Counted from the first letter of the stretch, positions 9,481 through 21,270 are shown. The stretch: 64,000 bases of DNA from Mycoplasmopsis californica (GCF_000695835.1 NZ_CP007521.1:1-64000), one strand, 5' to 3'. The notes: generated from the sequence alone by a model not told the origin. A program made the numbers and translations.

Positions 9481-11499
9481 ATGAAAAAAATAAATAAAGT
9501 TTTGATTGGTGCGGTGTCGCCACTTTTGAGCGGTTTTTTATTAGCTTCGTGCGTTAAAAATGTAAAAGAACCAGAAATTAAATTATTAGACCACGAAATT
9601 GAAAAAAGAGACAATTCAATTAATTTATTATTAGAGTTAAATTCTACGATTAATAATATTTCACTAAAACTTGAATCGGGTGAGGAGCTAGAATTAAATT
9701 CTATTTCCGATAGAAAAAAAGAAATAAATATACCTTTTAATAAATTATTGAAAAAAAGCAATTATAGATTTGAAATTATTAATAAAGATAATAAAAAAAT
9801 AATAGCAAGTTTTACCTATAATACTGATTTTACTATTGAAAAAGAAAAAGAAAATAAACCTCTTAAAAAAGATGATGAAGGATTAAGTGATCTTGTTCCT
9901 AATGATATTGGTTTGGAAGATGATAAAAAAACAAATTCTTCTCCAGTGCCCCCAACCCCAATGGAACCAAAACCTACAAATCCATTAAATAAGCCTGAAA
10001 AGCTGATTTTACCCCCTAAATTACCAGAAGCATTTCAGTTTCCGAAGCGCAATTTAAATAATGGACATACATACCCTGTATTTGTGAATAATTTTCAGAA
10101 AATAAAAGAGGAAGAAGCCTATAAAGAAATTTATGATAGATCTTTTTCAATTAAATTTGGAGTTCAGCAAAACACGAGTTATTTAACTACTGACTCAGGT
10201 ACAGGATGATTGCTAGATTATGCAAAATTAAACGATAATAAATATAAATTATTTATAGCAACCAACTTACACGTTATAGGTGAGTTATCGAACACTTTAG
10301 ATACAAATATTGCTAAAGAACTGAATTATGATGATAAAAGGTCCGGTTTTAAAGCAGATGGTATTGCACTTGGAAAAGCTTTAAATTTAACAGATTTTTC
10401 AGCAAAAAATAATAATTTTAATTATGGTGATCCAAAATACGCTGTTAAATATCTGTCGAATAGCGAAAAAATTGCTTCTGAAGATAAAAATAATACAACG
10501 AAAACAAAGGGTATAAGTTCACCTAAATTAATTTTTGCGGGTTATGATTTTATTAATCAGGATGAAATTCAGAAATTTCAAGAACCAATTAAACAAATTA
10601 TAAAAGAGAGAATTTCTTATTTAGAAAAAGAAAATAGTATTACAGATGAAAATGATGAATCAGTAGAAGTAAACGTTCTTAAAAAATCATTAAAAAACAA
10701 TGATTTTATACCTTTTTATACTGATTTTGCAGTACTAGAAGTTGAGGTTGATTTTACCAAATTAGGCGAACCAAATTCAAAAATGTTTAAAGACGCTATT
10801 CAAGCATTGGATAAATATTTAAAAAGAAATAAAGAGCTTAATTTACCAAATCAAGACAAAAAAATTTCTGAATATATGCAAACTACTGATTATGTTTCAG
10901 CAGGTAGATTAAACGATGGTAATAGTTTAACCAATTCACAGCAGTTATATATTGCAGGATATCCAAAAAATTCAGGAGCTTTGCATCCGGTTTGATCAAG
11001 AAACAATCCAATTGAGAGAAATTCGAATGAGAAGTGAGATAATAGAGCACCTATAAATAAAGATGCTTTTGCGCTGTCGACAAATAATTTTGAGGAAAAA
11101 GTGAGTGTTAATTATCAACCTTGAACAAAAGCTTTTGGAAGAACTTTAATTGAACATTATGGTTTTAATATGAGAATTAATTTTTCTTCTTTATATTATG
11201 GCGCTTCTGGTTCTTTAGTTTATAACGATTTTGGTCAAATGGTCGGTGCATATAGTCAAGTGGCGGGTAATGTGAACTTTGGAGATTTAAGTAAGACCGC
11301 TGGTTTCACGCCATTATTACTATCGAAAGATTATCAGGCAGGAGAAAATACAATTTTTGCATATAATTTAATCGATGGCTCAAATAAATCGCTATTTCCA
11401 AAACAAACTAAGTCATATAGAGAAAATTTGAAAAAAATATATCCAAACGGCTTTGACGGAAGCATTAAAACGACAGCACTCTTCGAAAAAGGAATTTAA
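9481..11499 (+). CDS. DUF31-family lipoprotein, putative serine protease
   Basis: A 672-residue surface lipoprotein. The signal peptide ends in a lipobox (FLLASC, Cys near residue 24), followed by a low-complexity, Pro-rich spacer (about 155-185). The C-terminal two thirds resemble the Mycoplasma DUF31 peptidase family and show a trypsin-like triad: His264 in IATNLHVIG, Asp415 in YTDFAVLEVE and Ser576 in YGASGSLVYND. Members of this family include mycoplasma immunoglobulin-cleaving proteases, but the substrate here is not shown. It stands alone, with ribosome site AAGGAG at 9470-9475 and a strong terminator at 11511-11544. In-frame TGAs (10207 and later) are Trp. Confidence 0.83.
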
Positions 11500-11510
11500 G
11501 AAATAATTAA

Positions 11511-11544
11511 TTTATCAGTAAAAAAGAGTGTTTTTACTGATAAA
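11511..11544 (+). terminator. Strong hairpin after the protease-like lipoprotein gene
   Basis: A 14-bp perfect stem, TTTATCAGTAAAAA (11511-11524) with TTTTTACTGATAAA (11531-11544), and a 6-base loop. The position 12 bases after the stop fits a terminator. Confidence 0.75.
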
Positions 11545-11598
11545 GTACTTTAATTTAAAATGATATAATAACAAAATATAAGTTATTTCAGGAGTAAT

Positions 11599-12864
11599 AT
11601 GCTAAATATTAAATATATTCTGGAGAATAAAGAAAAAGTACGTGAAAGTCTACAAAAAAGAAATTTTGATATTTCAATCTATGACGAGTTGCTGAAACTA
11701 CTTGAAAAACGTGGTGAATTAATGTTTTTAGCACAAAGTAAAAAAGCAGAGCTTAGCCAATTTAGTAAGCTTTTTGCTCAATTTAAGGAAGATAAAGCTA
11801 AATTAGATGATTTGAGAGCTAAGGCTAACGAAATTAAAAAGGAACAATTAAAATTAAGTTCAGAATCAGATTTAATTGAGCAAAAATCAAATGAGTTGTT
11901 GCAAACTATTCCGAATATTACGCTTGATGATGTTCCTTTTGGTGTAAGTGATCAAGAAAATGTAGTTTTATCTACTCACGATAAACTAGGTCGTGGATTA
12001 ATTTCGAAAATAAAACCACACTATGAAATAGCTAAAAATTTAGATATTATTGACTTTGATAGAGGTGTTAAACTTTCTGGAACTCGTTTTGTGGTTTATA
12101 AAGGTTTAGGGGCAAGACTAGCGCGCGCAATACAGAACTTTTTACTGGATTTACACACAGAAAATGATTATATTGAGTTTAGCACGCCAGTTATTACTAA
12201 ACCCAATATTCTTTTTGGAACGGGTCAATTACCAAAATTTAAAGATGATTTATTTTCAGTTGATGGGAATAACTGATACTTAATACCTACTGCTGAGGTT
12301 ACATTAACTAATTTATTAAATAATGAGATAGTTGATTTAAGTAAACCACACAGATATACCGCTTTTACTGAATGCTTTAGGTCAGAAGCAGGTAGCGGTG
12401 GAAAAGACACGAAAGGGATTATCCGTTTACACCAATTTAAAAAAGTGGAACTAGTTAAAATAACAAGTGAAAAAGATGCGATTAGCGAGTTTAATCAAAT
12501 GTTAGAACAAGCCAAAAAAGTACTTGAACTATTAGAGTTGCCGTATAGAGAATTGCTGTTATGTACTGGAGATACTGGTTTTTCTTCAAGAAAAACAATA
12601 GATATTGAGGTTTGATTACCTTCGGAAATTAAGTTTAGAGAGATTTCGTCAGTATCTTATATGGGTGACTTCCAAGCGAGAAGGGCAATGATTAGATACA
12701 AAGACGACAACGGCCAAACTCAATACGCGCACACAATGAACGGATCGGGATTAGCAATTGATAGATTAATTGCAGCAATTTTAGAAAATTACCAAAATCC
12801 AGATGGGTCGGTGAGCGTGCCACAAAAACTTATTCCTTACATGGGAGTGGATATTATTAAGTAA
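11599..12864 (+). CDS. serS: Seryl-tRNA synthetase
   Basis: SerS charges tRNA-Ser. The 421-residue class II synthetase has the N-terminal antiparallel coiled-coil arm (about residues 25-100, [20 protein letters not shown]), a motif 2 region ([20 protein letters not shown]) and motif 3 near the C-terminus ([16 protein letters not shown]). ATG 11599 follows the ribosome site AGGAGT. Two in-frame TGAs are Trp. It is convergent with nusG and the two share a small hairpin. Confidence 0.96.
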
Positions 12865-12870
12865 AAAAAT

Positions 12871-12893
12871 AAAGACAATTTGTCTTTATTTTT
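12871..12893. terminator. Shared terminator between serS and nusG
   Basis: The stem AAAGACA (12871-12877) with TGTCTTT (12881-12887) and loop ATT is followed by ATTTTT on the plus strand and preceded by an A-run, so it could act both ways. The nusG TAA is within it. Confidence 0.65.
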
Positions 12894-13524
12894 CTTGACT
12901 TTTAATTACATCATATTCAAAGTCGGTAGGCACATTACGGCCAAAGTATTCAACCTCAACAGAGACAATTTTGCGTGTGTCATCAGCATCAATAACCTTA
13001 CCACTTTGTCCCTTAAACGGCCCTCCAATAATTTCAACGATTTCACCAACAGCGAATTTAGTTTCGAGTTTACCAGCATTGAAATCATCTAACATTTTTT
13101 GCTCTGACTCGAAACATTTACGAATTTCACGATTTGTTACTGGTGTAGGTTTAGCCCCTTTACCTGATGAACCAATCAATCCTGTGACATATTGAGTATT
13201 CCGAACAACGAATCATGCTTCATCACTCATGTACATGTGAATGAAAATGTAGCCGCTATACATATTTATCATTTTAATAGTGTATGGCTCGCCGTTTAGT
13301 TTTTTTTCCGCTTCTTTGGCTGAAAGTGAAGGTTTTTTAAAAATTTTAAAAGCTCCATCTGGTGTGGCGTTATTGTCAAAACAATCATCAACTTGCTCAC
13401 TAATTATTCTATTTTTCAATGATTCAACAACTATATCTTCTTTACCGGAAACTGTTGAAATCATATATCACAGAAATTTTTTTTCATCCTGTGGTGTAAT
13501 GTTTTGTTCGATTTGATTATCCAT
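12886..13524 (-). CDS. nusG: Transcription elongation/termination factor NusG
   Basis: NusG binds RNA polymerase and links transcription to translation or termination. The 212-residue product has an N-terminal NGN domain (FLWYMISTVSGKEDIVVESL, later GYIFIHMYMSDEAW) and a C-terminal KOW domain (FAVGEIVEIIGGPFKGQSGK). TGA is read as Trp several times. ATG 13524 has AGGAGT just upstream, overlapping the end of secE. The NGN domain carries an insert of roughly 40 residues (about 40-80), common in mycoplasmas. Confidence 0.95.
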
Positions 13525-13532
13525 ATTTACTC

Positions 13533-13733
13533 CTATTTAAGACCTAAAGTTTTTCACAGCAAACCAATTAATGTTGCAAAAAGCACAATTATTATTGTAA
13601 AAACGACTGTAAAAACAACAACTTTAAAAAATGATGTTCAATTGTGTGAATTTGATGGTCAGCGTACCCTTTTTAATTCCTTAAAAAAGCGTCTTACTCG
13701 ATATTTTTTTGTCTTAGTTGGCTGTTTATTCAT
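13533..13733 (-). CDS. secE: Preprotein translocase subunit SecE
   Basis: A 66-residue single-span SecE. It has the conserved amphipathic segment RRFFKELKRVRWPS (the Trp is a TGA codon) and one hydrophobic helix (FFKVVVFTVVFTIIIVLFAT). SecE stabilises the SecY channel. The ATG overlaps the rpmG TAA (TAATG), and nusG follows, giving the conserved rpmG-secE-nusG order. Confidence 0.93.
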
Positions 13734-13882
13734 TATTTTTCCTCTTTGTGAGCTGTATGTGTTTTGCATCTAGGGCAAAATTTCTTTAACTCAACACGAC
13801 TCGGGTTTTGCGAACTCTTGTTTTTAGAATAGTTATTAGCAAAACAGATTGAGCAACATAATATAATTTTTGTTTTCTTCAT
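13733..13882 (-). CDS. rpmG: Ribosomal protein L33
   Basis: A 49-residue L33 with zinc-type cysteine pairs: CCSIC near the N-terminus and CPRCKTH near the C-terminus, around NNYSKNKSSQNPSRVELKKF. ATG 13882 gives the normal family N-terminus; the longer upstream frame does not. AGGAG lies about 15 bases upstream, a slightly long spacing. A hairpin at 13921-13936 separates it from the sigma-like gene, so rpmG-secE-nusG likely has its own promoter. Confidence 0.93.
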   Translation of the reverse strand: MKKTKIILCCSICFANNYSKNKSSQNPSRVELKKFCPRCKTHTAHKEEK

Positions 13883-13912
13883 AATTATATATTTTACTCC
13901 TAGATTAGCGTT

Positions 13913-13936
13913 AAATAAAAAAGTGCTCAAGCACTT
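13913..13936 (-). terminator. Terminator between the sigma-like gene and rpmG
   Basis: On the minus strand AAGTGCT-TG-AGCACTT (13921-13936) is followed by TTTTATTT. It ends the cysS-rlmB-sigma transcript. Confidence 0.7.
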
Positions 13937-13950
13937 AATATTATTTTACA

Positions 13951-14529
13951 CTAATTCATGAATGCAGAAAACATTTTTAGTAGTGAAGATCGTAAAGCTT
14001 TTTGTTTAGTACTGGTCATTAGATCCATGTTGAAATAGATATTGTTTGCTGATATTTTAGAAAGAATTTTTTTACTGCTATTTTTTATATGTTTTGAAAA
14101 ATTGTAAATATCAATTTTAGAAATCATATTGTTTAAATTTTGTTCTCAAGATGGGTCAGGGACATCAAAATGCTCTTCGTTTTGGGGAGATAAAAGTGGG
14201 GTATTGCGTTTTTTGCGAGTTCAAAAATTAATGTGAGCAAAAATCATATTTTTAAGCGAACACGACAAATATATTTTAAATGTGCTTGGATATTCTGAGT
14301 TATACAAAGCAATAATTTTATTAAGTTGTGCTAAAAATTCGTTATAAATATCTTCATTTTCTAATGGTATTTTTGGAGAATTGGCTAAGGTTTTATTAAT
14401 TATTACCATTAGATAATTGCGATAACGATGATTTATATAATTTACTTGAGCGCTTTTTGATAATTGTTTTAAGAACCGACCAACTTCATTATCGTTAAGT
14501 TGATCGAAAAATGCAACTGAAAAAGGCAT
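13951..14529 (-). CDS. Diverged SigH-like sigma-70 family factor
   Basis: A 192-residue protein that I read as a diverged alternative sigma factor. Region 2-like features are HRYRNYLMVIINKT, the acidic PLENEDIYNEF and TFKIYLSCSLKNMIFAHINF followed by basic WTRKKRNTPL, which parallels the SigH segment ending in TSFKAFAELCITRQIITAIK. The C-terminal 55 residues are basic and helical, as expected for region 4, but are weakly conserved. Context is strong: in Bacillus sigH lies between the cysS-rlmB cluster and rpmG-secE-nusG, exactly as here. A related factor in M. genitalium (MG428) controls recombination genes. It starts one base after the rlmB TAA, with ribosome site AAGGGG inside rlmB. Confidence 0.62.
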
Positions 14530-14530
14530 T

Positions 14531-15247
14531 TTACCCCTTGGTTATTTCATTAATTAACAAACCTGCCGCAACAGAAACATTCAAAGATTGCACATTTCCT
14601 TTTTGTGGAATAAAAATTTTAACATCGCTTTCGTTTAAAACGGGTTGAGAGATGCCGTTAGCTTCATTGCCTACAATTAGTACAGACGGTCGATTATACT
14701 CAACTTTATCAAAATGAATTGCTTGATTATCAATTGCAGAGCTATATACTCAATAACCAGCTTTTTTCAATCTTTTTAGTGCTGCAACTAGATTATTAAC
14801 CTTAATAATTTTAAGGCCGACAAAACCACCGGAAGAAACTTTTAAAACTGAAGAAGTTATACTAGCACTTCTATCTTTTGTTATTACAATATGAGATATT
14901 CCAAAGGCATTTGCAGTCCTCATTATAGCACCTAGATTATGAGGATCTTGAATATGGTCAAGAACCAATACTATATTAGGTTTTTCACTTTCAATGGAAT
15001 TTAATTCGTAAATTGGAAAATCTTTAAGTATTGCGATAATACCTTGATGATTATCAGTTGTTAGTTGAGAAAGAAACGCATCATCTTTTATATTTACTGG
15101 AGCGTCAGTTTGAGTTTTTATTTTTTGTGCAAACTTATCAGAGTTGACGTATATCTGCGAGATAGGGAGTTTGGCTCGTATGGCGTCAGCCACTGAATTT
15201 CGTCCACACACCAATAATTTTTCCATTTTTTGAGACTTGTTTTTCAT
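14531..15247 (-). CDS. rlmB: 23S rRNA 2'-O-methyltransferase, TrmH/SpoU family (RlmB-like)
   Basis: A SPOUT-fold methylase of 238 residues that adds a 2'-O-methyl group, probably to 23S rRNA G2251. It has the N-terminal substrate-binding domain (LVCGRNSVADAIR) and the three SpoU motifs: LDHIQDPHNLGAIMRTANAF, LIVGNEANGIS and QSLNVSVAAG. The start may be ATG 15247 or the internal ATG 15226, which matches the family N-terminus MEKLLVCGRN more closely. It lies 24 bases after cysS and one base before the sigma-like gene. Confidence 0.9.
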
Positions 15248-15271
15248 TATTTTTTCCCGTTTCAGTATATG

Positions 15272-16504
15272 TTAATAAAGTCCTGTTTTTTGCAATTTCT
15301 CTCTGATTAAATCGGCATTGAAATAATCTTTTTCAGTTGTAAAATGTGTTCATTGGTAAAAAAGATTAAGTGCTTCTTTATATTGATTTACATCAGTGTA
15401 TTCGGGGTGTATTATGTGTAAAACTGTGTAGATTACGGTCGCATGTTTAAGCTCCTTAGTTTTATTAAATAATTTTATCTGCTCATTTAATAAAAGATTG
15501 TATTTAGCGAAGTCATAATTTGATAATGCCGTGAATATATTTTTCGCTTCTTCGTTTTGATTATCGACTTTAAAATTAACTCCATGTTTTGAAAATATTG
15601 AAAATAATACTTTTTTGTATTTTGTTTGAATTGAATTTAAATTATTGATTAATTCATCTGAAATATTAATAGGCGCACTCAATTTTGATGTTAGAAGCAA
15701 CAATTTATATATATTTACTCCATATTGATTAAAGAAATCTTCAGGGTAAATAACATTACCGAGTGATTTAGACATTTTTACGCCATCTAAATTTATTTGC
15801 CCACACCTAATTCAATTTTTGGCAATATCATTCTTATATAAAGATCAGTGTTGAATATTTTCATTTTCATGATGAGGGAATGTTAAATCCATGCCCCCTC
15901 CATGAATATCGACTCCTTGGGCGCCAAAATGTTTATCAATTAATGCACAACATTCTGTATGTCAACCTGGTCTTCCTAAACCAAAATCAGATTGATATTT
16001 AATACCAATTTTAGTTTTTTTTCACAACGCAAAATCAGCACTAAATTTTTTCTCAGATGACTCTTCTTCAAAAATCATTTTATCTAGGTTTTGACCTGAA
16101 ACAACACCATAGTTCTGGGCATTCGTTCGAACGTCAAATCAAACATTTCCTTGACTATCTTTATAAGCATTATTTGAATTTACTAAACGCAAAATATAGT
16201 TATTTATTAGGTCAATATTATCAGTGACTTTTTCGATGTGTGATATTGTGTTTATATTTAATATATCTAAGAGTTCAAGATATTTTTTTGTGTATTTTTC
16301 AGCGATTTTTTCTTCAGTTGTATTTTCTTTTATTGCTTTATTAATAATTTTGTCATCGATATCTGTGATATTGTGAATAAAAAGAAAAGGTTTATTTAAA
16401 AACCTAAAAGCCTTTAAAATTAAATCAAAAGTAACAATTGGTCGCAAATTTCCGATATGAGGATCATTATAGACGGTAGGACCACATATATATATTTTTA
16501 ACAT
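15272..16504 (-). CDS. cysS: Cysteinyl-tRNA synthetase
   Basis: CysS charges tRNA-Cys. The 410-residue class I synthetase opens with [20 protein letters not shown], containing the first zinc Cys and the HIGH-type motif HIGN; MSKSLGN near residue 244 is the KMSKS-type motif. It is shorter than the usual 440-470 residues because the first strand before CGPTVY is missing. ATG 16504 is chosen: a -10 TATAAT (16511-16516, minus strand) lies 6 bases before it and no ribosome site exists, so the message is probably leaderless. An upstream ATG at 16549 also lacks a ribosome site. First gene of the cysS-rlmB-sigma transcript. Confidence 0.93.
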
Positions 16505-16510
16505 AGTTTT

Positions 16511-16516
16511 ATTATA
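16511..16516 (-). promoter_or_regulatory. -10 box of a leaderless cysS promoter
   Basis: TATAAT on the minus strand, separated from the cysS ATG by AAAACT only. No Shine-Dalgarno is present. Confidence 0.6.
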
Positions 16517-16733
16517 TATTAAATTAGTTGTGAAAAGGTAAAGTTGCAATGTGAATTCAAGTATTAATTTTTTTTAATCATTTGCATCATATTTAAAAAA
16601 ATTGATTTCGTGTCTTTTTAATGAGTAAAAATTAAATTTTTATCTTAAAAAGACTATCATGAGATTTAATATTTTAAATATATGCACTTTTAATTCTAAG
16701 TACTAGTATTAAAAAAGAGTATTATTATTAAAT

Positions 16734-18650
16734 ATGCAAAAGTATGATGAAACAAGTATTCAACAATTAAAAGGTTTAGAAGCTGTTAGAAAACGTCCGG
16801 GAATGTACATAGGGAGCACGGATGTAAATGGATTACACCATCTTATTTGAGAAATCGTAGATAACTCTATTGATGAAGCGTTGGCTGGATTTGCTAATGT
16901 TATTTTGGTTACTTTAACAAAATATGGTTCAGTTATAGTTGAAGATAATGGTCGTGGTATTCCTGTTGGTAAAACCGAAACTGGAAAATCAGCTGTTGAA
17001 CGAGTGTTTACTGAGCTACACACAGGAGGTAAATTTGACAGTACGGCTTACAAAACATCAGGTGGGCTTCATGGTGTCGGCGCCTCAGTTGTGAATGCTC
17101 TTAGCACAAAACTTATAGCAACTGTATATAAAGATGGTTTTATTTACGAAACTGTTTTTATAAATGGTGGCGAAGTTATTGAGAAAAGAACACAAGTGAT
17201 TGGTAAAACCTCGAAAAGAGGAACCAAAGTTGAATTTTGACCTAATTATGATGTCTTTAAAAAATCTAAATTTAGTTATGAAAAAATTTCTGAGCGATTA
17301 AGAGAGAGCAGTTTTTTGATTGGTGGTTTAAATATTAAGCTTTATGACGAGGTTAGGGAACAAAAAGCTGAATTTCAGTATGAAAATGGAATTGAAGCTT
17401 TTGTTGAATTTATGAATGATTCTAAGAACCCGATTGGAGAAATTTATACATTTTCAGAAACTAGAAGAGATATTGAAGTTGAGTGTGGATTTCAGTACAC
17501 AGATAGCTACAACGAAACAATTTTATCTTTTGTAAACAACGTAAAAACAAAAGACGGTGGAACTCATGAAGTTGGTTTAAAAACTGCTTTAACTAAAACA
17601 TTTAATGAAATAGCGCTTAACGAAAATATGATAAAAGGGAAAAATACGTTTGATGGCGATGACATCCGCGAAGGTCTTACAATCATTATTAGCGTTAAAA
17701 TTCCGGAGAAATACCTTGAGTTTGTTAGTCAAACTAAGGATAAACTCGGAACACCCGAAGCTAAAAGTGTAGTTGAAGAGGTTGCTTTAAAATACCTAAA
17801 AATCTGGTCTATCGAAAATAAATCGCTTGTTAAAAAAATTTTGGAAAAAATTAAAAAAGCGGCAGAAGCAAGAGCTAATGCCCGTAAAGCACGTGCTGAA
17901 GCACGTTCAACTAAGAATGCTTTAAAAGAAAAACAAATTTTAAGTGGAAAATTAACCCCAGCTCAATCAAAAACCCCTGCCGAAAAGGAGTTATTCTTAG
18001 TCGAAGGTGATTCGGCGGGCGGGACTGCTAAAAAAGGGCGTGATAGAAGATATCAAGCTATTTTGCCACTAAGAGGAAAAGTTCTAAACACTGAAAAATC
18101 AAGATTGTATGAAATCTTAAAAAATGAAGAAATCGCAACAATTATAAACACGATTGGCGCAGGAGTAGGCGAAGATTTCGATATTAAGAAAGCTCAGTAC
18201 GGAAAGGTTGTTATAATGACTGACGCCGACACCGATGGGGCTCATATTCAGATTTTGCTGTTAACATTTTTCTTCAGACATATGCGTCAACTGGTTGATG
18301 CGGGAATGGTTTATTTAGCACTACCCCCTTTGTTTAAAATTCAATCCGCTAGATCAAAAAATAATATAGTATATGCTTGGGATGAGGCTGAACTTAAGGA
18401 AATTTTAGCTCAGGCTGAATATAAAAATGCAGAAGTTCAGCGATATAAAGGGTTAGGTGAGATGAACGCTGACCAAATTTGAGAAACAACAATGAATCCA
18501 GAAACTAGAACACTTGTAAAGGTAATAATAAGCGATGCAACCTTAGCTGAAAGACGAGTGTCTACGTTGATGGGTGATAAATCTGAGCCGAGAAAAGAAT
18601 GGATTAACGCCAATGTCGAATTTACGCTTGAAGACGATTATGAATTATAG
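16734..18650 (+). CDS. parE: DNA topoisomerase IV subunit B
   Basis: The ATPase subunit of topoisomerase IV, which decatenates daughter chromosomes. The 638-residue product has the GHKL ATPase motifs ([35 protein letters not shown]), the transducer domain, and the TOPRIM domain ([31 protein letters not shown]) ending in [20 protein letters not shown]. ParE rather than GyrB is chosen from [20 protein letters not shown] and from parC following at 14 bases. No ribosome site is seen; TATTAT boxes lie 5-8 bases before the ATG, so the message may be leaderless. Confidence 0.93.
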
Positions 18651-18664
18651 GGAAAGGGGCTGAA

Positions 18665-21244
18665 ATGACTGAAAAAAATAAAGCGAAAATAGATATTTTA
18701 GTTGACAAAATTGTTTCAGAAAATATTGATTCGATAATGGCCGATCGTTTTAGTCGATATTCGAAATATATTATTCAGCAACGTGCATTACCCGATGTTC
18801 GTGACGGACTAAAACCAGTACAAAGACGTATTTTATACTCAATGAGTGAATTGGGGTTGTTTGCTAATAAACCGTTTAAAAAATCGGCAAGAGTTGTTGG
18901 AGATGTTATCGGTAAGTACCATCCACATGGAGATAGTTCGATTTATGAAGCGATGGTTCGGATGGCTCAGGATTGGAAAATGGGTCGAACTCTTATTAAG
19001 ATGCACGGGAATGTTGGTAGTATTGATGATGACCCTGCTGCGGCTATGCGTTATACTGAGGTCAGACTTGAGAAAATTAGTGAGTATATACTGGGGGATT
19101 TAAAGAAAAACACAGTAAAATTTGCTCCAAACTTTGATGATAGCGAAAAAGAGCCGATTGTTTTACCTTCTATAATTCCTAATTTATTGGTCAACGGCGC
19201 AAAAGGTATTGCGTCAGGTTTTGCGACCGATATTCCTCCACATAACTTAAACGAAGTTATTGATGCGGCAATTGAAATGATAAAAGATCCGAATGCTTCT
19301 TTGTCAAAGTTAATGCACTATATTAAAGGCCCTGATTTTCCGACAGGAGGAGTAATTTATGGGCAACAAGGAATTATTGATGCATTCGAAACAGGGCAAG
19401 GAAAAATAGTTTTAGCCTCAAAATACAAGATTTCCGAGGATAGCAAAAACAAATATATTGAAATTAAGGAAATACCTTATGGGGTTGTTAAGAGTAAATT
19501 AGTTCGGGATATTGATACTTTAATTAGCGATGAAAATATTAATGGTCTTTTGGAAGTAAAAGATATGTCAGATCGTGATGGAATAAGTATTCTTATAACA
19601 TTGGATAAGTCAGCAAATATTGACACTTTATTGAGTTTTTTACTGCAAAAAACTGATATGCAAGTATATTACAATATTAATAATGTGGCAATCGTTGATT
19701 ATTCACCTAAACTTTGCAGTTTGCAAAAACTGCTTAGTGAATACATTTTACACGTCAAGGATATTAAGATAAAAACATTAAAGTTTGATTTAGCAAAATA
19801 TAAGGCTCGCTTAGAAATTGTAGAAGGTTTTATTAAGGTTAGTGAAATAAGTGATGCAGTTATTAAAGTAATTCGCGAGAGCGAAAATGGCAAACAAGGA
19901 GTTATTGATAATTTAATAAAAGTGTTTGATTTTACTCAAAATCAAGCAATCGCAATTGCTGAATTAAGATTATATAGATTATCGCGAACCGATAAACAAG
20001 CGTTCATTGAGGAAAAAACTGAATTAGAAGAACTGATCAGAAGATGCGATATTTTATTAACTCACCCATCAAAATTTGATGAGTGAGTTATTGAGCTTTT
20101 GAAGGGTATAAAAAAAGAATTTGGTGTTGAAAGAAAAACGGAAATTAAGCAAGAAATGTTTAAAATTAAATACGACCAAGCAGATTTAGTAGCTGACGAA
20201 GAAGTAATTTTATCTGTGACAAAACACGGCTATATTAAACGTTTTTCGGAACGAGTAAAAGATTCAAATGACTGAGATACTTTTGGATTAAAAGAAGAAG
20301 ATCAAATTGAGTTTTATGGAAGAGTTAACACAACAAATAATATTTTGGCATTTACTAATTTTGGTAATTACGCAATGGTTCCTGTATTTAAAATTGCGGA
20401 AAGCAAGTGAAAAGATTATGGCTCGCATTTATCAGAGTTTGTGGAGTTAGCCCCACGAGAAGAAATTGTTTCAGTAATTAATGTTAAAGATTTTACTAAA
20501 ACTGAATTTATTGTGCTGTTAAGTAAGCAAGGAAATGGTAAAAGGGTTTTATTAAAAGATTTTCATGTATCAAGATACAACAAAACATTTACAGCAATTA
20601 AATTGCGAGATGATGATGTTTTAATTAGTGCGAAACTTTCAAATGGATATAAAGATATTCTTATTTTAACGGAACGTGGATTAGCATCAATGTATAGTGA
20701 AAATGAGATGCAAGTTTATGGAACGAAATCAAACGGGGTAAAAAGTTGCTTTTTATCAGGTGGTGATTATGTTATGGCATTTGCAATGGTCGAGCCAAAG
20801 GAAAATATTATGTTAGTTTCACAGGGCGGCTATGTAAAACGCTTAAAGGTTAGCTCAATCAATCCAGTATCCAAAAAACATTTAGGAAAACCTTTGTTTA
20901 ATCAATCTAAAAATAAGTTGATTATAGTTAAAGATATTGAAATTATTACTGAAAACACTGAGATTTTTGTTCGTTTAAATACAGGTCAATTATTACTTGA
21001 TAAATTAAAAGCTTACTCACTACCACAAAACAGCGATTCTTTTTCACGTATTAAAGTCGATAATATTGTAGATCTACATTTTAAACGATCTGTTATAGCG
21101 GGTGATTCAAGTTCTATTGAGCCTATTTCATATGAAAAAAACAGTGAAAAAGAAACGGAAATTATTGAGCATGCTCAAAAAGAGATTGACAGCTTGCTTG
21201 ATATGGATGTTGATGCAATACTGAAAAAATTTGAAATTAAATAA
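18665..21244 (+). CDS. parC: DNA topoisomerase IV subunit A
   Basis: The DNA-cleaving subunit of topoisomerase IV, 859 residues. The breakage-reunion core shows [38 protein letters not shown] (the quinolone-resistance region) and [18 protein letters not shown] with the catalytic Tyr. ParC is favoured over GyrA by [11 protein letters not shown], by the poorly conserved C-terminal propeller without a clear GyrA box, and by linkage to parE. Ribosome site GGAAAGG lies 8 bases upstream. It ends at a hairpin shared with rbfA. Confidence 0.93.
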
Positions 21245-21269
21245 AAAGACGGTATTCAAACCGTCTTTT
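21244..21269. terminator. Shared terminator of parC and rbfA
   Basis: The perfect stem AAAAGACGGT (21244-21253) with ACCGTCTTTT (21260-21269), loop ATTCAA. T-runs follow on both strands, so it can serve both convergent genes. Confidence 0.8.
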
Positions 21270-21270
21270 A

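Noticed and set aside
9462-9761. Minus-strand frame opposite the start of the protease-like lipoprotein
   Set aside because: The plus-strand gene has a signal peptide, lipobox and ribosome site; the antisense frame has none.
13504-13773. Plus-strand frame of 89 codons opposite secE and nusG
   Set aside because: secE and nusG are certain on the minus strand; this frame is an antisense shadow.
16734-21244. gyrB/gyrA as the identity of the topoisomerase pair
   Set aside because: The [11 protein letters not shown] motif, the [10 protein letters not shown] motif, the close pairing of the two genes and the lack of a clear GyrA box favour parE/parC.
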